This document shows, one piece after another, positions 51,756 through 60,934 of a DNA stretch of 64,000 bases. Source of the stretch: Paenibacillus tianmuensis (GTDB lineage Bacteria > Bacillota > Bacilli > Paenibacillales > NBRC-103111). The stretch spans positions 1 through 64,000 of the forward strand of contig NZ_FMTT01000024.1 of assembly GCF_900100345.1 (NCBI RefSeq), in the 5' to 3' direction. Made by a program: the position numbers and the translations under genes. Position 1 is the stretch's first letter. Every line of letters starts with the position of its first letter. Below the pieces are notes generated by a model. That model made no database searches, was not told where the DNA came from, and saw only the letters and a list, made by a program, of their open reading frames with translations.

Positions 51756-52592
51756 TTAAATCGTCCAATCGTACCACTCGTTTTTGCGTTTGTCGATATA
51801 CAGCAGCCAATCCCTTGTTTTGGTCAACAACTGCTCTTTGGCCAGACTGCCCGAATACGTATGATTCGCCTGGAAAATAATTTCTTTCTCACACTGCCCC
51901 TGACTGCGCAGCCAGAACAGCTTCTGGTACAGAAAGCAGTAATCGACGGGAATCACGTCATCTGCCGTACCGTGGACGAGCAGGACGTCGCCGTTAAATT
52001 TGCGAAGCTGCTCAAACGGCTGGTGCTGCGACAACGATTCGAAAAAGACCGGCTGCAGCGCATAACCGAGATGATCCGCCGAGCCGCATTGAACGGCCGT
52101 CTCGTACGTCTTCTTCCCGGTGATGTTCACGATGTCGTTAAACGGATACGCGACGGCCGACCAGAGTACGAGTGATTTCACCCGTTTGTCCCGGGCGGCG
52201 GTCAGGATGGCGACGGCTCCGCCGAGGCTGTGTCCGAGCAGCACGACCCGCTGCGGGTCGACGCAGTCGATATCGAGCGCGTAATCGAGGACGGTGCGCG
52301 TCTGGTCGATCAACGCGTTCAAGCCCCCGGCGCCGTAATCGCCCGTGCTCTCGCCGCAGCCGCCGTAGTCGAATCGGAGCACCATATAGCCGTGACGGGC
52401 AAATTCCCGCGCCGCCAAGACGAACAAGCGGTCGACGCCGATTCGCGTGCCGACGAACCCGTGGCATATGATGATGATCGGATAACGGCCCGACCCGCAG
52501 CCCTTTCCGCCCTCCTCTTCCGCCAGCGGATAATGGAGGTTTGCCGCCAACTCGTATGGTTCGCTTCGTATCGTAATATGATGTTCCATCAT
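51756..52592 (-). CDS. Alpha/beta hydrolase (acyl esterase-like)
   Basis: 278 residues. IIIICHGFVGTRIGVDRLFV is the oxyanion strand, VVLLGHSLGGAVAIL carries the nucleophile Ser, VLLVHGTADDVIPVDYC the acid Asp and QANHTYSG the His. GGCGESTGDYGAGG is typical of small-ligand dipeptidyl-peptidase-like hydrolases. No signal peptide, so cytosolic. It is 29 bases downstream of the sulfate ATPase gene, so it may serve sulfur ester use, but this is only inferred. Confidence 0.82.
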   Translation of the reverse strand: MMEHHITIRSEPYELAANLHYPLAEEEGGKGCGSGRYPIIIICHGFVGTRIGVDRLFVLAAREFARHGYMVLRFDYGGCGESTGDYGAGGLNALIDQTRTVLDYALDIDCVDPQRVVLLGHSLGGAVAILTAARDKRVKSLVLWSAVAYPFNDIVNITGKKTYETAVQCGSADHLGYALQPVFFESLSQHQPFEQLRKFNGDVLLVHGTADDVIPVDYCFLYQKLFWLRSQGQCEKEIIFQANHTYSGSLAKEQLLTKTRDWLLYIDKRKNEWYDWTI

Positions 52593-52621
52593 CGACTCCC
52601 CCTTTCTGCGACCTCATTCAA

Positions 52622-53686
52622 TTAAATGTGCACCGGCATCGGGTCGGATTTCAGCGTGTTTTCCAACGTGAGATGTTCGTCTTCGTTGAACAGGTACAAA
52701 CGGTGAATCAACACGCTCACCCGGTCTCCGGCATGAAGCTGCGGCAGCTCCAAAGAGCGATAAGCGAACAGCTTCTCGCTGCCGAGCGTCACTTCGATCT
52801 GCCAATTCGTTCCGCGGAAGTAGACGTTCTTGACGACGCCCTGCTCGGCTGCGGACGGATAAGGCAGCTCGCCGGGCAAGCCGACCTCGATAAACTCGGG
52901 GCGAATAATCGCTTTTGCGCCTTCGATCGCCCCGGCAGCCGGGAAACCTTTGAGCGTCGTGGCGTCTCCAATCTGATTCGATTCGCCGATGAAATTCGCC
53001 ACAAACGGCGTTTCCGGCTGCTTGTAAATTTCAATCGGCGTGCCCTGCTGCTCCAGCCGGCCTTGGTTGATGATCATGATCTGATCGGCCACCTCGACGG
53101 CTTCCTCTTGGTCGTGCGTGACGAAGATGGTGGTAATGCCGACACGGTCGATCATCTCCTTCAGCCAGGTGCGCAGCTCTTTGCGTACCTTGGCGTCGAT
53201 GGCCGCAAACGGCTCATCCAGCAGCAGCAGTTGCGGCTCGGGCGCGATGGCGCGGGCAAAGGCGACACGCTGCCGCTGTCCGCCGGAAAGCTGGTGCGGC
53301 AGCCGCTTCTCAAGCCCTCCCAAGCCGGTAAGCTCGATCAGCTCCTGCACGCGCTGCTTGATCTGGGCCTTGCTGCGCTTCTGAACCGTCAGCCCGAAGG
53401 CAATATTGTCGAACACGCTCATGTGGCGGAACAGCGCGTAGCTCTGGAACACGAAGCCGATGCCGCGCGCTTGCGGCGGAAGCGAGTTGACCTTTTGCCC
53501 GTGAAAGAGGATGTCGCCCGAATCCGGCTCCTCCAATCCGGCGAGCATACGAAGGATTGTCGTTTTCCCGCCACCGCTCGGTCCGAGCAGACCGATCAGC
53601 TTCCCTTTTTCAATCTCGAAGCTGACGTCTTTGGTCGCCTGAAAGCTGCCGAAGCTTTTCGTCAAATGTTTGGCCACGATATGCAT
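52622..53686 (-). CDS. cysA: Sulfate/thiosulfate ABC transporter ATPase CysA
   Basis: 354 residues. LGPSGGGKTTILRMLAGLE (Walker A), FVFQSYALFRHMSVFDNIAFG (Q-loop in the form typical of CysA), LSGGQRQRVAFARA, LLLLDEPFAAID and VTHDQEEAVEVAD are present. The C-terminal 110 residues are a TOBE-like regulatory domain. Together with the two permeases and binding protein it makes an importer for sulfate or thiosulfate. Confidence 0.93.
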   Translation of the reverse strand: MHIVAKHLTKSFGSFQATKDVSFEIEKGKLIGLLGPSGGGKTTILRMLAGLEEPDSGDILFHGQKVNSLPPQARGIGFVFQSYALFRHMSVFDNIAFGLTVQKRSKAQIKQRVQELIELTGLGGLEKRLPHQLSGGQRQRVAFARAIAPEPQLLLLDEPFAAIDAKVRKELRTWLKEMIDRVGITTIFVTHDQEEAVEVADQIMIINQGRLEQQGTPIEIYKQPETPFVANFIGESNQIGDATTLKGFPAAGAIEGAKAIIRPEFIEVGLPGELPYPSAAEQGVVKNVYFRGTNWQIEVTLGSEKLFAYRSLELPQLHAGDRVSVLIHRLYLFNEDEHLTLENTLKSDPMPVHI

Positions 53687-53688
53687 GA

Positions 53689-54582
53689 TCAGGTCTCCCC
53701 TTCCCGGCTAAGCTGCTGTTGATGGTGCTTCCACTCGATGACACTTTTGACGATCAAGGTGATCACCGCAAGCAGGACGAGCAAAGATGCCATGGCAAAC
53801 GCGCCGGCAAAATTATATTCGTTGTATAAAATCTGAATGTGCAGCGGCATCGTATTGGTCGATCCGCGAATGTGGCCGGAGACGACCGATACCGCGCCGA
53901 ATTCGCCCATGGCGCGGGCGTTGCTCAGGATGACTCCGTACAGCAGCCCCCATTTGATGTTAGGCAGCGTGATTTTCCAGAAGATGCGCCACCCCTTGGC
54001 GCCTAGCGTTACGGCCGCCTCTTCCTCCAGCGTCCCTTGAGCCTGCATCAGCGGCAGCAGTTCCCGGGCGACGAACGGGAAGGTGACGAATACTGTGGCG
54101 AGTACGATGCCCGGCAGCGCGAAAATGATCTTGAGATCGTTCTCCTGTAGCCACGGGCCGAACCAGCCTTTCGCGCCGAACAGCAGGATGAAGATCAGGC
54201 CCGAGATCACTGGGGACACCGCAAACGGCAGGTCGATAAGCGTGATCAGCAGGTTTTTTCCTTTAAATTGGAATTTCGTGATCGCCCATGCCGCCGCCAG
54301 TCCGAACAGCAGGTTAAGCGGCACCGTGATGACGGCAACGAGCAGCGTCAGGCGAATGGCGTCCGCCGCATCGGGCTCGATCAGCGAAGCCGCATACACC
54401 TCCCAGCCTTTGCGGAACGCTTCAACAAAGATGCTGACCAAAGGCAGAATGAGTAAAAATCCCAAAAATAGCAAAGCGACGGTAATGAGCGCCCATTTCA
54501 CGATCCGGGGCTCGGTAATGTGACGCGGACGTTCGGCGGCGGCCGAACCCGATTTCACCGCGGTAGCTACGTAACCGGCCAT
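53689..54582 (-). CDS. cysW: Sulfate ABC transporter permease CysW
   Basis: 297 residues, six membrane helices. PLVSIFVEAFRKGWEVYAA is typical of CysW. The EAA loop is EEEAAVTLGAKGWRIFWKITLPN. ARAMGEFGAVSVVSGHIRGSTNT is the CysW signature with SGHIRG. It is encoded 2 bases before cysA and after cysT. RBS GGGAGGGGAGGAAGG. Confidence 0.93.
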   Translation of the reverse strand: MAGYVATAVKSGSAAAERPRHITEPRIVKWALITVALLFLGFLLILPLVSIFVEAFRKGWEVYAASLIEPDAADAIRLTLLVAVITVPLNLLFGLAAAWAITKFQFKGKNLLITLIDLPFAVSPVISGLIFILLFGAKGWFGPWLQENDLKIIFALPGIVLATVFVTFPFVARELLPLMQAQGTLEEEAAVTLGAKGWRIFWKITLPNIKWGLLYGVILSNARAMGEFGAVSVVSGHIRGSTNTMPLHIQILYNEYNFAGAFAMASLLVLLAVITLIVKSVIEWKHHQQQLSREGET

Positions 54583-54603
54583 AGCCTTCCTCCCCTCCCC
54601 GGC

Positions 54604-55440
54604 TTATGCCGATGTGACATGGCGGTTCGCCCGCCATTGCAGCAAATTGATGACGAGCAGCGTCACGAAGGAAATGACCAGCATGACCAAAGCGATTGCC
54701 GTCGCGCCGGCGTAATCATACTGCTCCAGCTTCGTCATGATCAGGAGCGGCGCGATTTCGGTCTTCATCGGCATGTTGCCGGAGATGAACACAACCGAAC
54801 CGTACTCCCCCACCGCACGGGCAAACGCCAGCGTAAAGCCGGTCAGCAGCGCAGGCAGCAGCTCGGGGAACAGGATGCGGACGAACGTCTTCCAGCGGCT
54901 CGCGCCGAGGCTCACCGCCGCTTCCTCGACCTCCTTCTCCAACTCTTCCATCACTGGCTGAAGCGTCCGGACGACGAAAGGAATGCCGATGAACGTCAGT
55001 GCAAGCATGATACCGAGCGGCGTAAAGGCGACTTTAATCCCCAACGGCTCCAGCAGCTTGCCGACCCAGCCGTTCTGCGAATAGATGGTCGTGAGGGCAA
55101 TCCCGGCGACGGCCGTCGGCAGCGCAAAGGGCAAATCGACGAGCGCGTCGACGATTTTTTTGCCCGGAAACGAGTACCGGACCAGCACCCAAGCGACGAT
55201 AAAGCCGAAGACCGAATTCACGAGCGCAGCGCCGAACGCCGTGCCGAAGCTGATCTTATAGGAAGCGATGACCCGGGGATCGGTAATCGTATGCCAGAAA
55301 GCCTCCCAGCCCATCCCGGAGCTTTTAATGAAGATAGCCGACAAAGGGAAGAGAACGATTAAACTCAAGTACAATACAGTAAAACCCATCGATAAACCGA
55401 ATCCGGGTAAAATACTGCGCTTTTTCCAAGCTTTCGCCAT
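54604..55440 (-). CDS. cysT: Sulfate ABC transporter permease CysT
   Basis: 278 residues, six helices. [20 protein letters not shown] precedes TYxISF-like YKISFGTAF, and [43 protein letters not shown] (EAA loop) and [20 protein letters not shown] are the CysT marks. It pairs with CysW to form the channel. RBS GGGAGAG. Confidence 0.93.
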   Translation of the reverse strand: MAKAWKKRSILPGFGLSMGFTVLYLSLIVLFPLSAIFIKSSGMGWEAFWHTITDPRVIASYKISFGTAFGAALVNSVFGFIVAWVLVRYSFPGKKIVDALVDLPFALPTAVAGIALTTIYSQNGWVGKLLEPLGIKVAFTPLGIMLALTFIGIPFVVRTLQPVMEELEKEVEEAAVSLGASRWKTFVRILFPELLPALLTGFTLAFARAVGEYGSVVFISGNMPMKTEIAPLLIMTKLEQYDYAGATAIALVMLVISFVTLLVINLLQWRANRHVTSA

Positions 55441-55461
55441 CGTCTATTCTCTCCCTGTCTG

Positions 55462-56559
55462 TTACGGTTTGTAGATTTGGTCGAATACGCCGCCGTCGCT
55501 AAAATGCGTCTTTTGCGTTTTCGCCCAGCCGCCGAACGGCTCGTCATCGATAGTAAACAGGTTTAATTTGGAGAACTGGTTCTCGTACTTCTTCGCGACC
55601 GACTCCAGACGCGGACGGTAATAGTTTTTGGCCGCAATCTCCTGCCCTTCCTCCGAGTACAAGTAGTCCAGATACGCCTGTGCTACTTCACGGCTGCCTT
55701 TCTTGTCGACCACTTTGTCGACGACGGCGACCGGAGGCTCGGCAAGCACGCTGATCGAAGGCGTGACGATCTCGAATTTGTCTTTGCCAAACTCGTTGAT
55801 GGACAGATAAGCTTCGTTCTCCCAGGCGATCAGCACATCGCCGATGCCGCGCTGGACGAAGGTCGTTGTCGCATCGCGCGCGCCGGAATCGAGCACCGGC
55901 ACATTTTTGAACAACTGCTGCACGAATTCTTTCGCCTTTCCTTCGTCTTTATTGTTCTTCTGGTAGGCGTAGCCCCAAGCGGCCACATAGTTCCAGCGGG
56001 CGCCGCCGGACGTTTTCGGGTTCGGCGTAATGACTTGCACGCCCGGCTTGATCAGATCGTCCCAATCCTTGATGCCCTTCGGATTGCCTTTCTTCACGAG
56101 GAAGACGATGGTCGAAGTATACGGGGAGCTGTTGTTTTTCAGCTTCTTTTGCCAATCCGCTTGAATCAATCCCGCTTGTTGAATCGCGTCGATGTCGTAG
56201 GCCAGCGCAAGCGTCACCACATCCGCCTCCAGCCCGTCGATGACCGAACGTCCCTGTTTGCCGGAGCCGCCGTGCGATTGCTTGAAGGTGACGTCCTGTC
56301 CCTTCGTCTTCTTCCAATAGGCGGTAAAGGCTTTATTGTAGCTTTGATACAGCTCGCGCGTCGGGTCGTATGAGACGTTAAGCAGCTCAATCGGCTTTGC
56401 CGCAGAAGCCGCAGGCTTCGTGCCGTCAGCCGGGGCGGCCCCGCCCGAATCCGGTTTGGCTCCGCCGCAAGCCGTCAACCCGACGAGCGATATCGTAAGT
56501 ACGCTGAATATTGACCATTTACCGAACAACCGTAGCACATGATTTGTGTGTGTGCGCAT
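55462..56559 (-). CDS. Sulfate-binding lipoprotein (CysP/Sbp type)
   Basis: 365 residues from ATG 56559 (GGGGAGAG upstream; ATG 56577 is in frame but badly spaced). Lipobox GLTACG. The mature protein begins [20 protein letters not shown], the sulfate-binding signature; [19 protein letters not shown] and [20 protein letters not shown] line the ligand site. It hands sulfate or thiosulfate to CysTWA. First gene of the operon, behind a strong promoter with an inverted repeat. Confidence 0.93.
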   Translation of the reverse strand: MRTHTNHVLRLFGKWSIFSVLTISLVGLTACGGAKPDSGGAAPADGTKPAASAAKPIELLNVSYDPTRELYQSYNKAFTAYWKKTKGQDVTFKQSHGGSGKQGRSVIDGLEADVVTLALAYDIDAIQQAGLIQADWQKKLKNNSSPYTSTIVFLVKKGNPKGIKDWDDLIKPGVQVITPNPKTSGGARWNYVAAWGYAYQKNNKDEGKAKEFVQQLFKNVPVLDSGARDATTTFVQRGIGDVLIAWENEAYLSINEFGKDKFEIVTPSISVLAEPPVAVVDKVVDKKGSREVAQAYLDYLYSEEGQEIAAKNYYRPRLESVAKKYENQFSKLNLFTIDDEPFGGWAKTQKTHFSDGGVFDQIYKP

Positions 56560-56670
56560 AACCTTTTCTCTCCCCATTTATCAATTCTGCTTATAATTTC
56601 CGTTTATCGGATCGGAGGGGCGGGTCAATCGCCCACAGCTCATTATATGGCGTTCCGGTTGTCCGGTGAC

Positions 56671-56702
56671 TAACTAACAATTCCGATAAATTTACTTAGT
56701 TA
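56671..56702. promoter_or_regulatory. Inverted repeat TAACTAA-N18-TTAGTTA, candidate operator of the sulfate operon
   Basis: It begins just after the -10 of the sulfate operon promoter. The space contains CGGAATT, similar to a half of the CymR (Rrf2 family) site. Sulfur-responsive repression is therefore likely. Confidence 0.5.
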
Positions 56703-56709
56703 TGTCAGT

Positions 56710-56738
56710 ATATTAGCATCGGCCTAGTGTCCTGTCAA
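56710..56738 (-). promoter_or_regulatory. Sigma-A promoter of the sulfate operon
   Basis: TTGACA (56733-56738), 17 bases, TAATAT (56710-56715) on the minus strand, 150 bases upstream of ATG 56559. The 5' leader is therefore long. Confidence 0.8.
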
Positions 56739-56778
56739 TCGATTTTTGGGGATTTTTTCACTATTCAGTCATAAAAAA

Positions 56779-56798
56779 AGAGGAGCTGATCGCTCCTC
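56779..56798 (-). terminator. Hairpin terminator before the sulfate operon
   Basis: CGAGGAGC-GATC-AGCTCCTC followed by TTTTTTT on the minus strand. The stretch between it and the zur gene (56800-57056) holds a 63-codon frame with no clear RBS; I see nothing else in it. Confidence 0.7.
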
Positions 56799-57056
56799 GT
56801 TTAACTCCCTTTAGCTGCGGCCTACCCACAACTACAACTCCTATTAAGATCGCAAGGTCTATATCGACCCGGCTGCGATTCATTTTTTCAAATATCGCTT
56901 TTCCATAGTTCTTCGCCTCGGCAGCTCCCATCAGGCCTTCTGCCCCGCTCATAGCACGACGCGAAGGGTCTTACTTCACACATGCGCTTTATTCTTCAAA
57001 CAAAAGGCAGTGTCCCTTCACAGGTACACTGCCTTCCATATGGCGGCCTGGCCTTG

Positions 57057-57527
57057 TTAATGCTTTTCCGTTCCTGCCTCGCGGGATTCCGCCTGCGCGC
57101 AGTCGCAGCAGTAGCCCAAAATTTCAAACCGGTGGTTGACGATTTGAAAATCGCACGGCAGGTTATCGATCTGCTTCATCGGACAAAACTCGAAAGGCAC
57201 TGTTTTCTCACAGTTCACGCAGATGAGATGATGATGGTGGTGCGACTGGCAGCGAGAGCGGAACTTCAGTCCGTCGTTTAAGTAAATTTGTTCCAGAACA
57301 CCCATCTCGCTCAGCAGGCGCAGGTTGCGGTACACCGTATCAAAGCTGACGCCGGGATAAGGCTGCTTCATATAATCATAAACGTCCTTGGGGGACAAAT
57401 AGCCCGTCGATTCGGCGAATAAGGCGGCAAGGCTCTTCCGTTGGTCGGTGATACGCCAGCCTTTGGCCGACATGGCCTTCAAAATATCTTGAACGGTCGA
57501 CTGAACCTCATGCTCGTGATTTCCCAT
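57057..57527 (-). CDS. zur: Fur family zinc regulator Zur
   Basis: 156 residues. Winged helix about 20-90 (ITDQRKSLAALFAESTGYLS, SFDTVYRNLRLLSEMGVLEQ), then a metal-binding domain with QSHHHHHLICVNCEKTVPF (His-rich stretch, first CxxC) and GYCCDCAQ (second CxxC). The two CxxC pairs bind the structural zinc. Its neighbour encodes a COG0523 zinc GTPase with a Zur-box-like site, so Zur suits better than Fur or PerR. Represses zinc uptake genes when zinc is enough. Confidence 0.85.
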   Translation of the reverse strand: MGNHEHEVQSTVQDILKAMSAKGWRITDQRKSLAALFAESTGYLSPKDVYDYMKQPYPGVSFDTVYRNLRLLSEMGVLEQIYLNDGLKFRSRCQSHHHHHLICVNCEKTVPFEFCPMKQIDNLPCDFQIVNHRFEILGYCCDCAQAESREAGTEKH

Positions 57528-57598
57528 ACCTACCTCTTCCCTATGAATACGCTATCAGATACTCCTAATAATGCCTGAATCCACAGCGGGAGTCAAGG

Positions 57599-58618
57599 TT
57601 ACCGCCCTTCCAGAGCTGCCAATTCAGCCTTCAGAAAAGACCGGTCAAAGTGCTCGCCGATAAACACCGCCACGCTGGGCAGCTCTTCCTTCGGCGCTAT
57701 TTTCACGAAATCCATCTCGCGATAAGCATATTGGAACAAGAACGGACTAACCGTATCGGTGAACCGTAAAATGCCTTTGGCCCGGTAAATTTCCCGCGGG
57801 AGCCGTCCGATCAGCGCTTCAAACTGCTCACTGTCCATCGGCCGTGCAAAATAATGCGTGTAGACCATCACATGCTCATGGCTGTGATGATGCGCATCGC
57901 TTCCGTGGTCATGATCATGGCCTTCGGCTCCGCAAGCTCCGCTCTCCGCATGTTCATGTCCGCAGCGGCAAGCGGAAGCCGCGTGGCGCCGTTCCGCTAC
58001 GCCGCCCTCGAGGCTGTCGAACAAGGACAGCTCGATCTCGCAGCGCACGGTGGGCAGAATCGGGGCAGCAGGATTCAGCTCCCGGATCAGCGTATCCAGA
58101 CGCACGAGCTCCGCCGGAGGCACAAGGTCCGCCTTGTTGAGCAAAATGCGCGTCGCGCAGCGGATCTGATCCTGCATGAGCCGGTACGTCTTGCCCTTCG
58201 GACTGTGCGAACGCTCGCTGAGCTGCGCCGCATCGACAACCGTAATGACCGACTTCAGCTCCACCTTCGTCAGGAGCGAAGCATCGGTGACGCCGTCCAG
58301 CATCTCGATCGGGTTGGCCGCTCCTGTGCATTCCACGAACACGACGTCCGGCTGGTGCTCCTCGATCAACTGCTTCAACTCCATGCCCAGATCGCCGCGG
58401 ATCGTACAGCAGATGCACCCGCCGAGCATTTCGGTCATCGGCACGTCCTCGTCGACGAGCATTCCGTCCAGATTCACATCGCCCAGCTCGTTCATCAGAA
58501 CGGCGGGCTTTTTACCGCTCAGTCTGTAATAATCCAGCGCACGGGTCAGCAGCGTCGTCTTGCCGCTGCCCAAAAATCCGGTCAAAATATGAATCGGAAC
58601 CGATCGTTCTTCCTTCAA
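57599..58618 (-). CDS. COG0523 GTPase (CobW/ZagA-like zinc metallochaperone)
   Basis: 339 residues. Walker A GFLGSGKTT (14-22), metal-binding GGCICCT with CxCC at 68-71, ECTGAANP, and LNKADLV as the GTP base motif. A His/Asp/Cys-rich insertion (CRCGHEHAESG, then GHDHDHGSDAHHHSHEH) lies at about 216-245, and the CobW C-terminal domain follows. Such proteins pass zinc to client enzymes when zinc is scarce. The Zur-box-like site upstream and the zur gene after it support this. Confidence 0.88.
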   Translation of the reverse strand: MKEERSVPIHILTGFLGSGKTTLLTRALDYYRLSGKKPAVLMNELGDVNLDGMLVDEDVPMTEMLGGCICCTIRGDLGMELKQLIEEHQPDVVFVECTGAANPIEMLDGVTDASLLTKVELKSVITVVDAAQLSERSHSPKGKTYRLMQDQIRCATRILLNKADLVPPAELVRLDTLIRELNPAAPILPTVRCEIELSLFDSLEGGVAERRHAASACRCGHEHAESGACGAEGHDHDHGSDAHHHSHEHVMVYTHYFARPMDSEQFEALIGRLPREIYRAKGILRFTDTVSPFLFQYAYREMDFVKIAPKEELPSVAVFIGEHFDRSFLKAELAALEGR

Positions 58619-58710
58619 GTCGCTACACCGCTTTCCGTTTAGGTTCGCAAATCAGGTCGTTGCCTTTCTTTTTTCAAATTTTACTCCGTCCGCTCGGCCC
58701 TGTCAATTAT

Positions 58711-58725
58711 TCGTAATTTTTATCA
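58711..58725. promoter_or_regulatory. Zur-box-like site
   Basis: TCGTAATTTTTATCA matches TCGTAATNATTACGA at 11 of 14 fixed positions. It is 93 bases upstream of the COG0523 gene. Confidence 0.6.
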
Positions 58726-58746
58726 TTATAATCCTGGTTGGTCAAG

Positions 58747-59328
58747 TTACTTCAGCAATTCGAGGATCGTCGCGATAAAATGGTCCGCAACCGAACGATC
58801 GGAACGGGATTTCATCAGCACGGTAAGTCCGATGACCGATACGAGCAAGGTGTGGGCCAACGCCTTGGCGCTGCCGACTTGCTTCAGCTCTCCCGACCGT
58901 ATCCCGCGTTCGATCGTTTCTTGAAACAGGGCAGCCAGATACATCTGATGCTCTCTGGTGAGAACCTCGAATTTGGCGTCATGCGGCGCAAGCTCCACCA
59001 TGACGTTGATGCAGAAGCATCCCTTGTTGGGCCCTTCCTCGTCCGCTTCCGCCGCAATCCCTTCGAAATAGGACCGGAACGCTTCCTTGACGGAAGCAGC
59101 GTTTTGCAGCTTGGACCGGACGTAGGAGGAGTGAGCATGCGTATATTTGCGCAGCGCAGCTTCGAACAGCGCCTTCTTGTCTCCGAAGGCCGAATAAAGG
59201 CTTGGGCGCTGTATGCCCATTCCGGACGTGAGATCGCTTAAAGAAGTCGCTTCATACCCCTTCTCCCAAAATAGCCGCATCGCAGCATCCAAAGCCTTGT
59301 CTTCATCAAACGCTCTTGGCCGTACCAT
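58747..59328 (-). CDS. TetR/AcrR family repressor
   Basis: 193 residues. The N-terminal HTH is LWEKGYEATSLSDLTSGMGI then QRPSLYSAFGDKKALFEAAL, a clean TetR signature. The ligand-binding part contains NKGCFCINVMVELAPHD, the CF.CxNxxxE stretch of the TetR_C_16/YxaF-like branch. It is divergent from an MFS carrier, and two matching operators lie next to the two promoters. It therefore represses itself and the carrier until a drug-like ligand binds. Confidence 0.88.
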   Translation of the reverse strand: MVRPRAFDEDKALDAAMRLFWEKGYEATSLSDLTSGMGIQRPSLYSAFGDKKALFEAALRKYTHAHSSYVRSKLQNAASVKEAFRSYFEGIAAEADEEGPNKGCFCINVMVELAPHDAKFEVLTREHQMYLAALFQETIERGIRSGELKQVGSAKALAHTLLVSVIGLTVLMKSRSDRSVADHFIATILELLK

Positions 59329-59345
59329 AAAATCTGCCTCATTTC

Positions 59346-59359
59346 ATATCGATTAGTAT
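59346..59359. promoter_or_regulatory. TetR operator near the repressor gene
   Basis: ATATCGATTAGTAT; its reverse complement ATACTAATCGATAT differs from the site at 59507 in two symmetric positions. Confidence 0.65.
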
Positions 59360-59461
59360 AATATGATTTTAGGCCTTGAAGCCGTCACTGTCAAATTCAG
59401 TCGACGTTCCGCAGACGCGTCTCGCTGGAATTTCAGCCTACTTCCCGGACCAAACGGCCTC

Positions 59462-59490
59462 TTGACAGCAGACATGTACGAGAGTTATAT
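59462..59490 (+). promoter_or_regulatory. Sigma-A promoter of the MFS gene
   Basis: TTGACA (59462-59467), 17 bases, TTATAT (59485-59490). The operator at 59507 covers the transcription start region. Confidence 0.75.
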
Positions 59491-59506
59491 TTACGAGGCA
59501 CATTAT

Positions 59507-59520
59507 ATACCAATCGGTAT
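59507..59520. promoter_or_regulatory. TetR operator in the MFS promoter
   Basis: ATACCAATCGGTAT, an almost perfect palindrome, 17 bases after the -10 box. Confidence 0.75.
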
Positions 59521-59569
59521 ATTATACTTTTTGGTAGAAAATATTCTTACTTGTCAGGAGGTAAAAACG

Positions 59570-60841
59570 ATGGACAGGCTTGAAAAAACGGCGGGGTTTC
59601 TTGCTGAAGACCACAACGAGGCAAAACCGGAGGTGCTGCAAGAGCCTTTAGCCGCAGGGGACCCGCCTTCCGCACCGGCGATGTCCCGTTCCGTCGCGCT
59701 GTTGTTTGCCGTCGCCTGCGGGCTTGCTGTCGCCAACGTCTACTATGCGCAGCCGCTGCTCGATGCGATGGCAACCGAGCTTGGAATTGACCGCGCCGCC
59801 GCAGGTATTGTCATCACGGCCACTCAGATCTGCTATGCGCTGGGACTGCTATTGCTCGTCCCGCTCGGCGATCTGGTGAACCGCCGGAAGCTAATCGTCG
59901 GCCAAATGCTGTTGTCTGTATTGGCGCTTATCGTGGTCGGCACCGCCTCTACCGCCGTCGTGCTGCTCGCAGGCATGGGTGCAGTCGGCCTGCTTGCCGT
60001 AGTGACGCAGGCGCTCGTGGCCTACGCCTCGACGTTGGCTGCGCCCGCCGAGCGAGGCCGGATCGTCGGCTTGGTAACGAGCGGTGTAGTGATCGGCATT
60101 CTGCTTGCCCGAACCGTCGCCGGGACGCTGACCGATCTCGCAGGCTGGCGTTCAGTCTATTTCGTCTCAGCCGGATTGACCGTGCTCATGGCCGGGCTCC
60201 TGTTCCGGGTACTGCCGCGTGAAGATCACGGGAAGGCGCCGATGACGTATCCGCAGCTGCTGCGCTCCGTATTCGCTTTATTCATACAGGAGCCGGTGCT
60301 GCGCATCCGCGGTATCCTCGCGCTTCTTATTTTCGCCTCGTTCAGCGTGTTGTGGACCTCACTTGTGCTGCCGCTCAGCTCGCCGCCGCTGTCGCTTTCC
60401 CATACCGCGATCGGGTCGTTCGGGCTCATCGGCGTAGCGGGAGCGATGGCGGCAGCGCGTGCGGGACGGCTTGCAGACCGCGGCTTGGGACAGCGGACCA
60501 CCGGGATCGCACTGACGCTGCTGCTGGTTTCGTGGCTGCCGATCAATCTGACCGAACGCTCCCTATGGGCACTGATCGCCGGAGTGGTTCTCCTCGATCT
60601 CGCGGTGCAAGCCGTGCATGTGACCAATCAGAGCATGATTTACAACGTGCGCCCGGAAGCCCGCAGCCGTCTCGCCGGCGCGTACATGATCTTCTATTCG
60701 ATCGGCAGCGCCGTCGGCTCGATTGCCTCGACGCTTATGTACGCGCGGGCCGGTTGGACCGGCGTCTGTCTGCTGGGCGCTGCCATAAGCGGTCTTGCGC
60801 TGCTATTCTGGGGACTGACCCGGCGCTTGACGACCGCATGA
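59570..60841 (+). CDS. MFS drug efflux carrier
   Basis: 423 residues from ATG 59570 with AGGAGG 8 bases upstream; upstream in-frame codons run through the promoter and are rejected. A hydrophilic start of 35 residues precedes 12 membrane helices. VALLFAVACGLAVANVYYAQ and LLLVPLGDLVNRRKLIVGQM (motif A) are typical of the YgaY/DHA1 group. NQSMIYNVRPEARSRLAGAY is the mid-loop of that group. It likely expels a lipophilic compound sensed by the TetR protein. Confidence 0.88.
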   Translation: MDRLEKTAGFLAEDHNEAKPEVLQEPLAAGDPPSAPAMSRSVALLFAVACGLAVANVYYAQPLLDAMATELGIDRAAAGIVITATQICYALGLLLLVPLGDLVNRRKLIVGQMLLSVLALIVVGTASTAVVLLAGMGAVGLLAVVTQALVAYASTLAAPAERGRIVGLVTSGVVIGILLARTVAGTLTDLAGWRSVYFVSAGLTVLMAGLLFRVLPREDHGKAPMTYPQLLRSVFALFIQEPVLRIRGILALLIFASFSVLWTSLVLPLSSPPLSLSHTAIGSFGLIGVAGAMAAARAGRLADRGLGQRTTGIALTLLLVSWLPINLTERSLWALIAGVVLLDLAVQAVHVTNQSMIYNVRPEARSRLAGAYMIFYSIGSAVGSIASTLMYARAGWTGVCLLGAAISGLALLFWGLTRRLTTA

Positions 60842-60934
60842 ACTAGGATAATGCCCCGTTTCTTCAGTAGTCCACTCCTTTTTTTTGAAGATTCATAAGA
60901 ATGTATGGAGTCCATCGAAAAGGAGGTTGGACCA

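Noticed and set aside
56761-56952. A 63-codon frame between the sulfate operon promoter and zur
   Set aside because: Its last codons run through a terminator hairpin and it has no convincing RBS; more likely chance or remnant.
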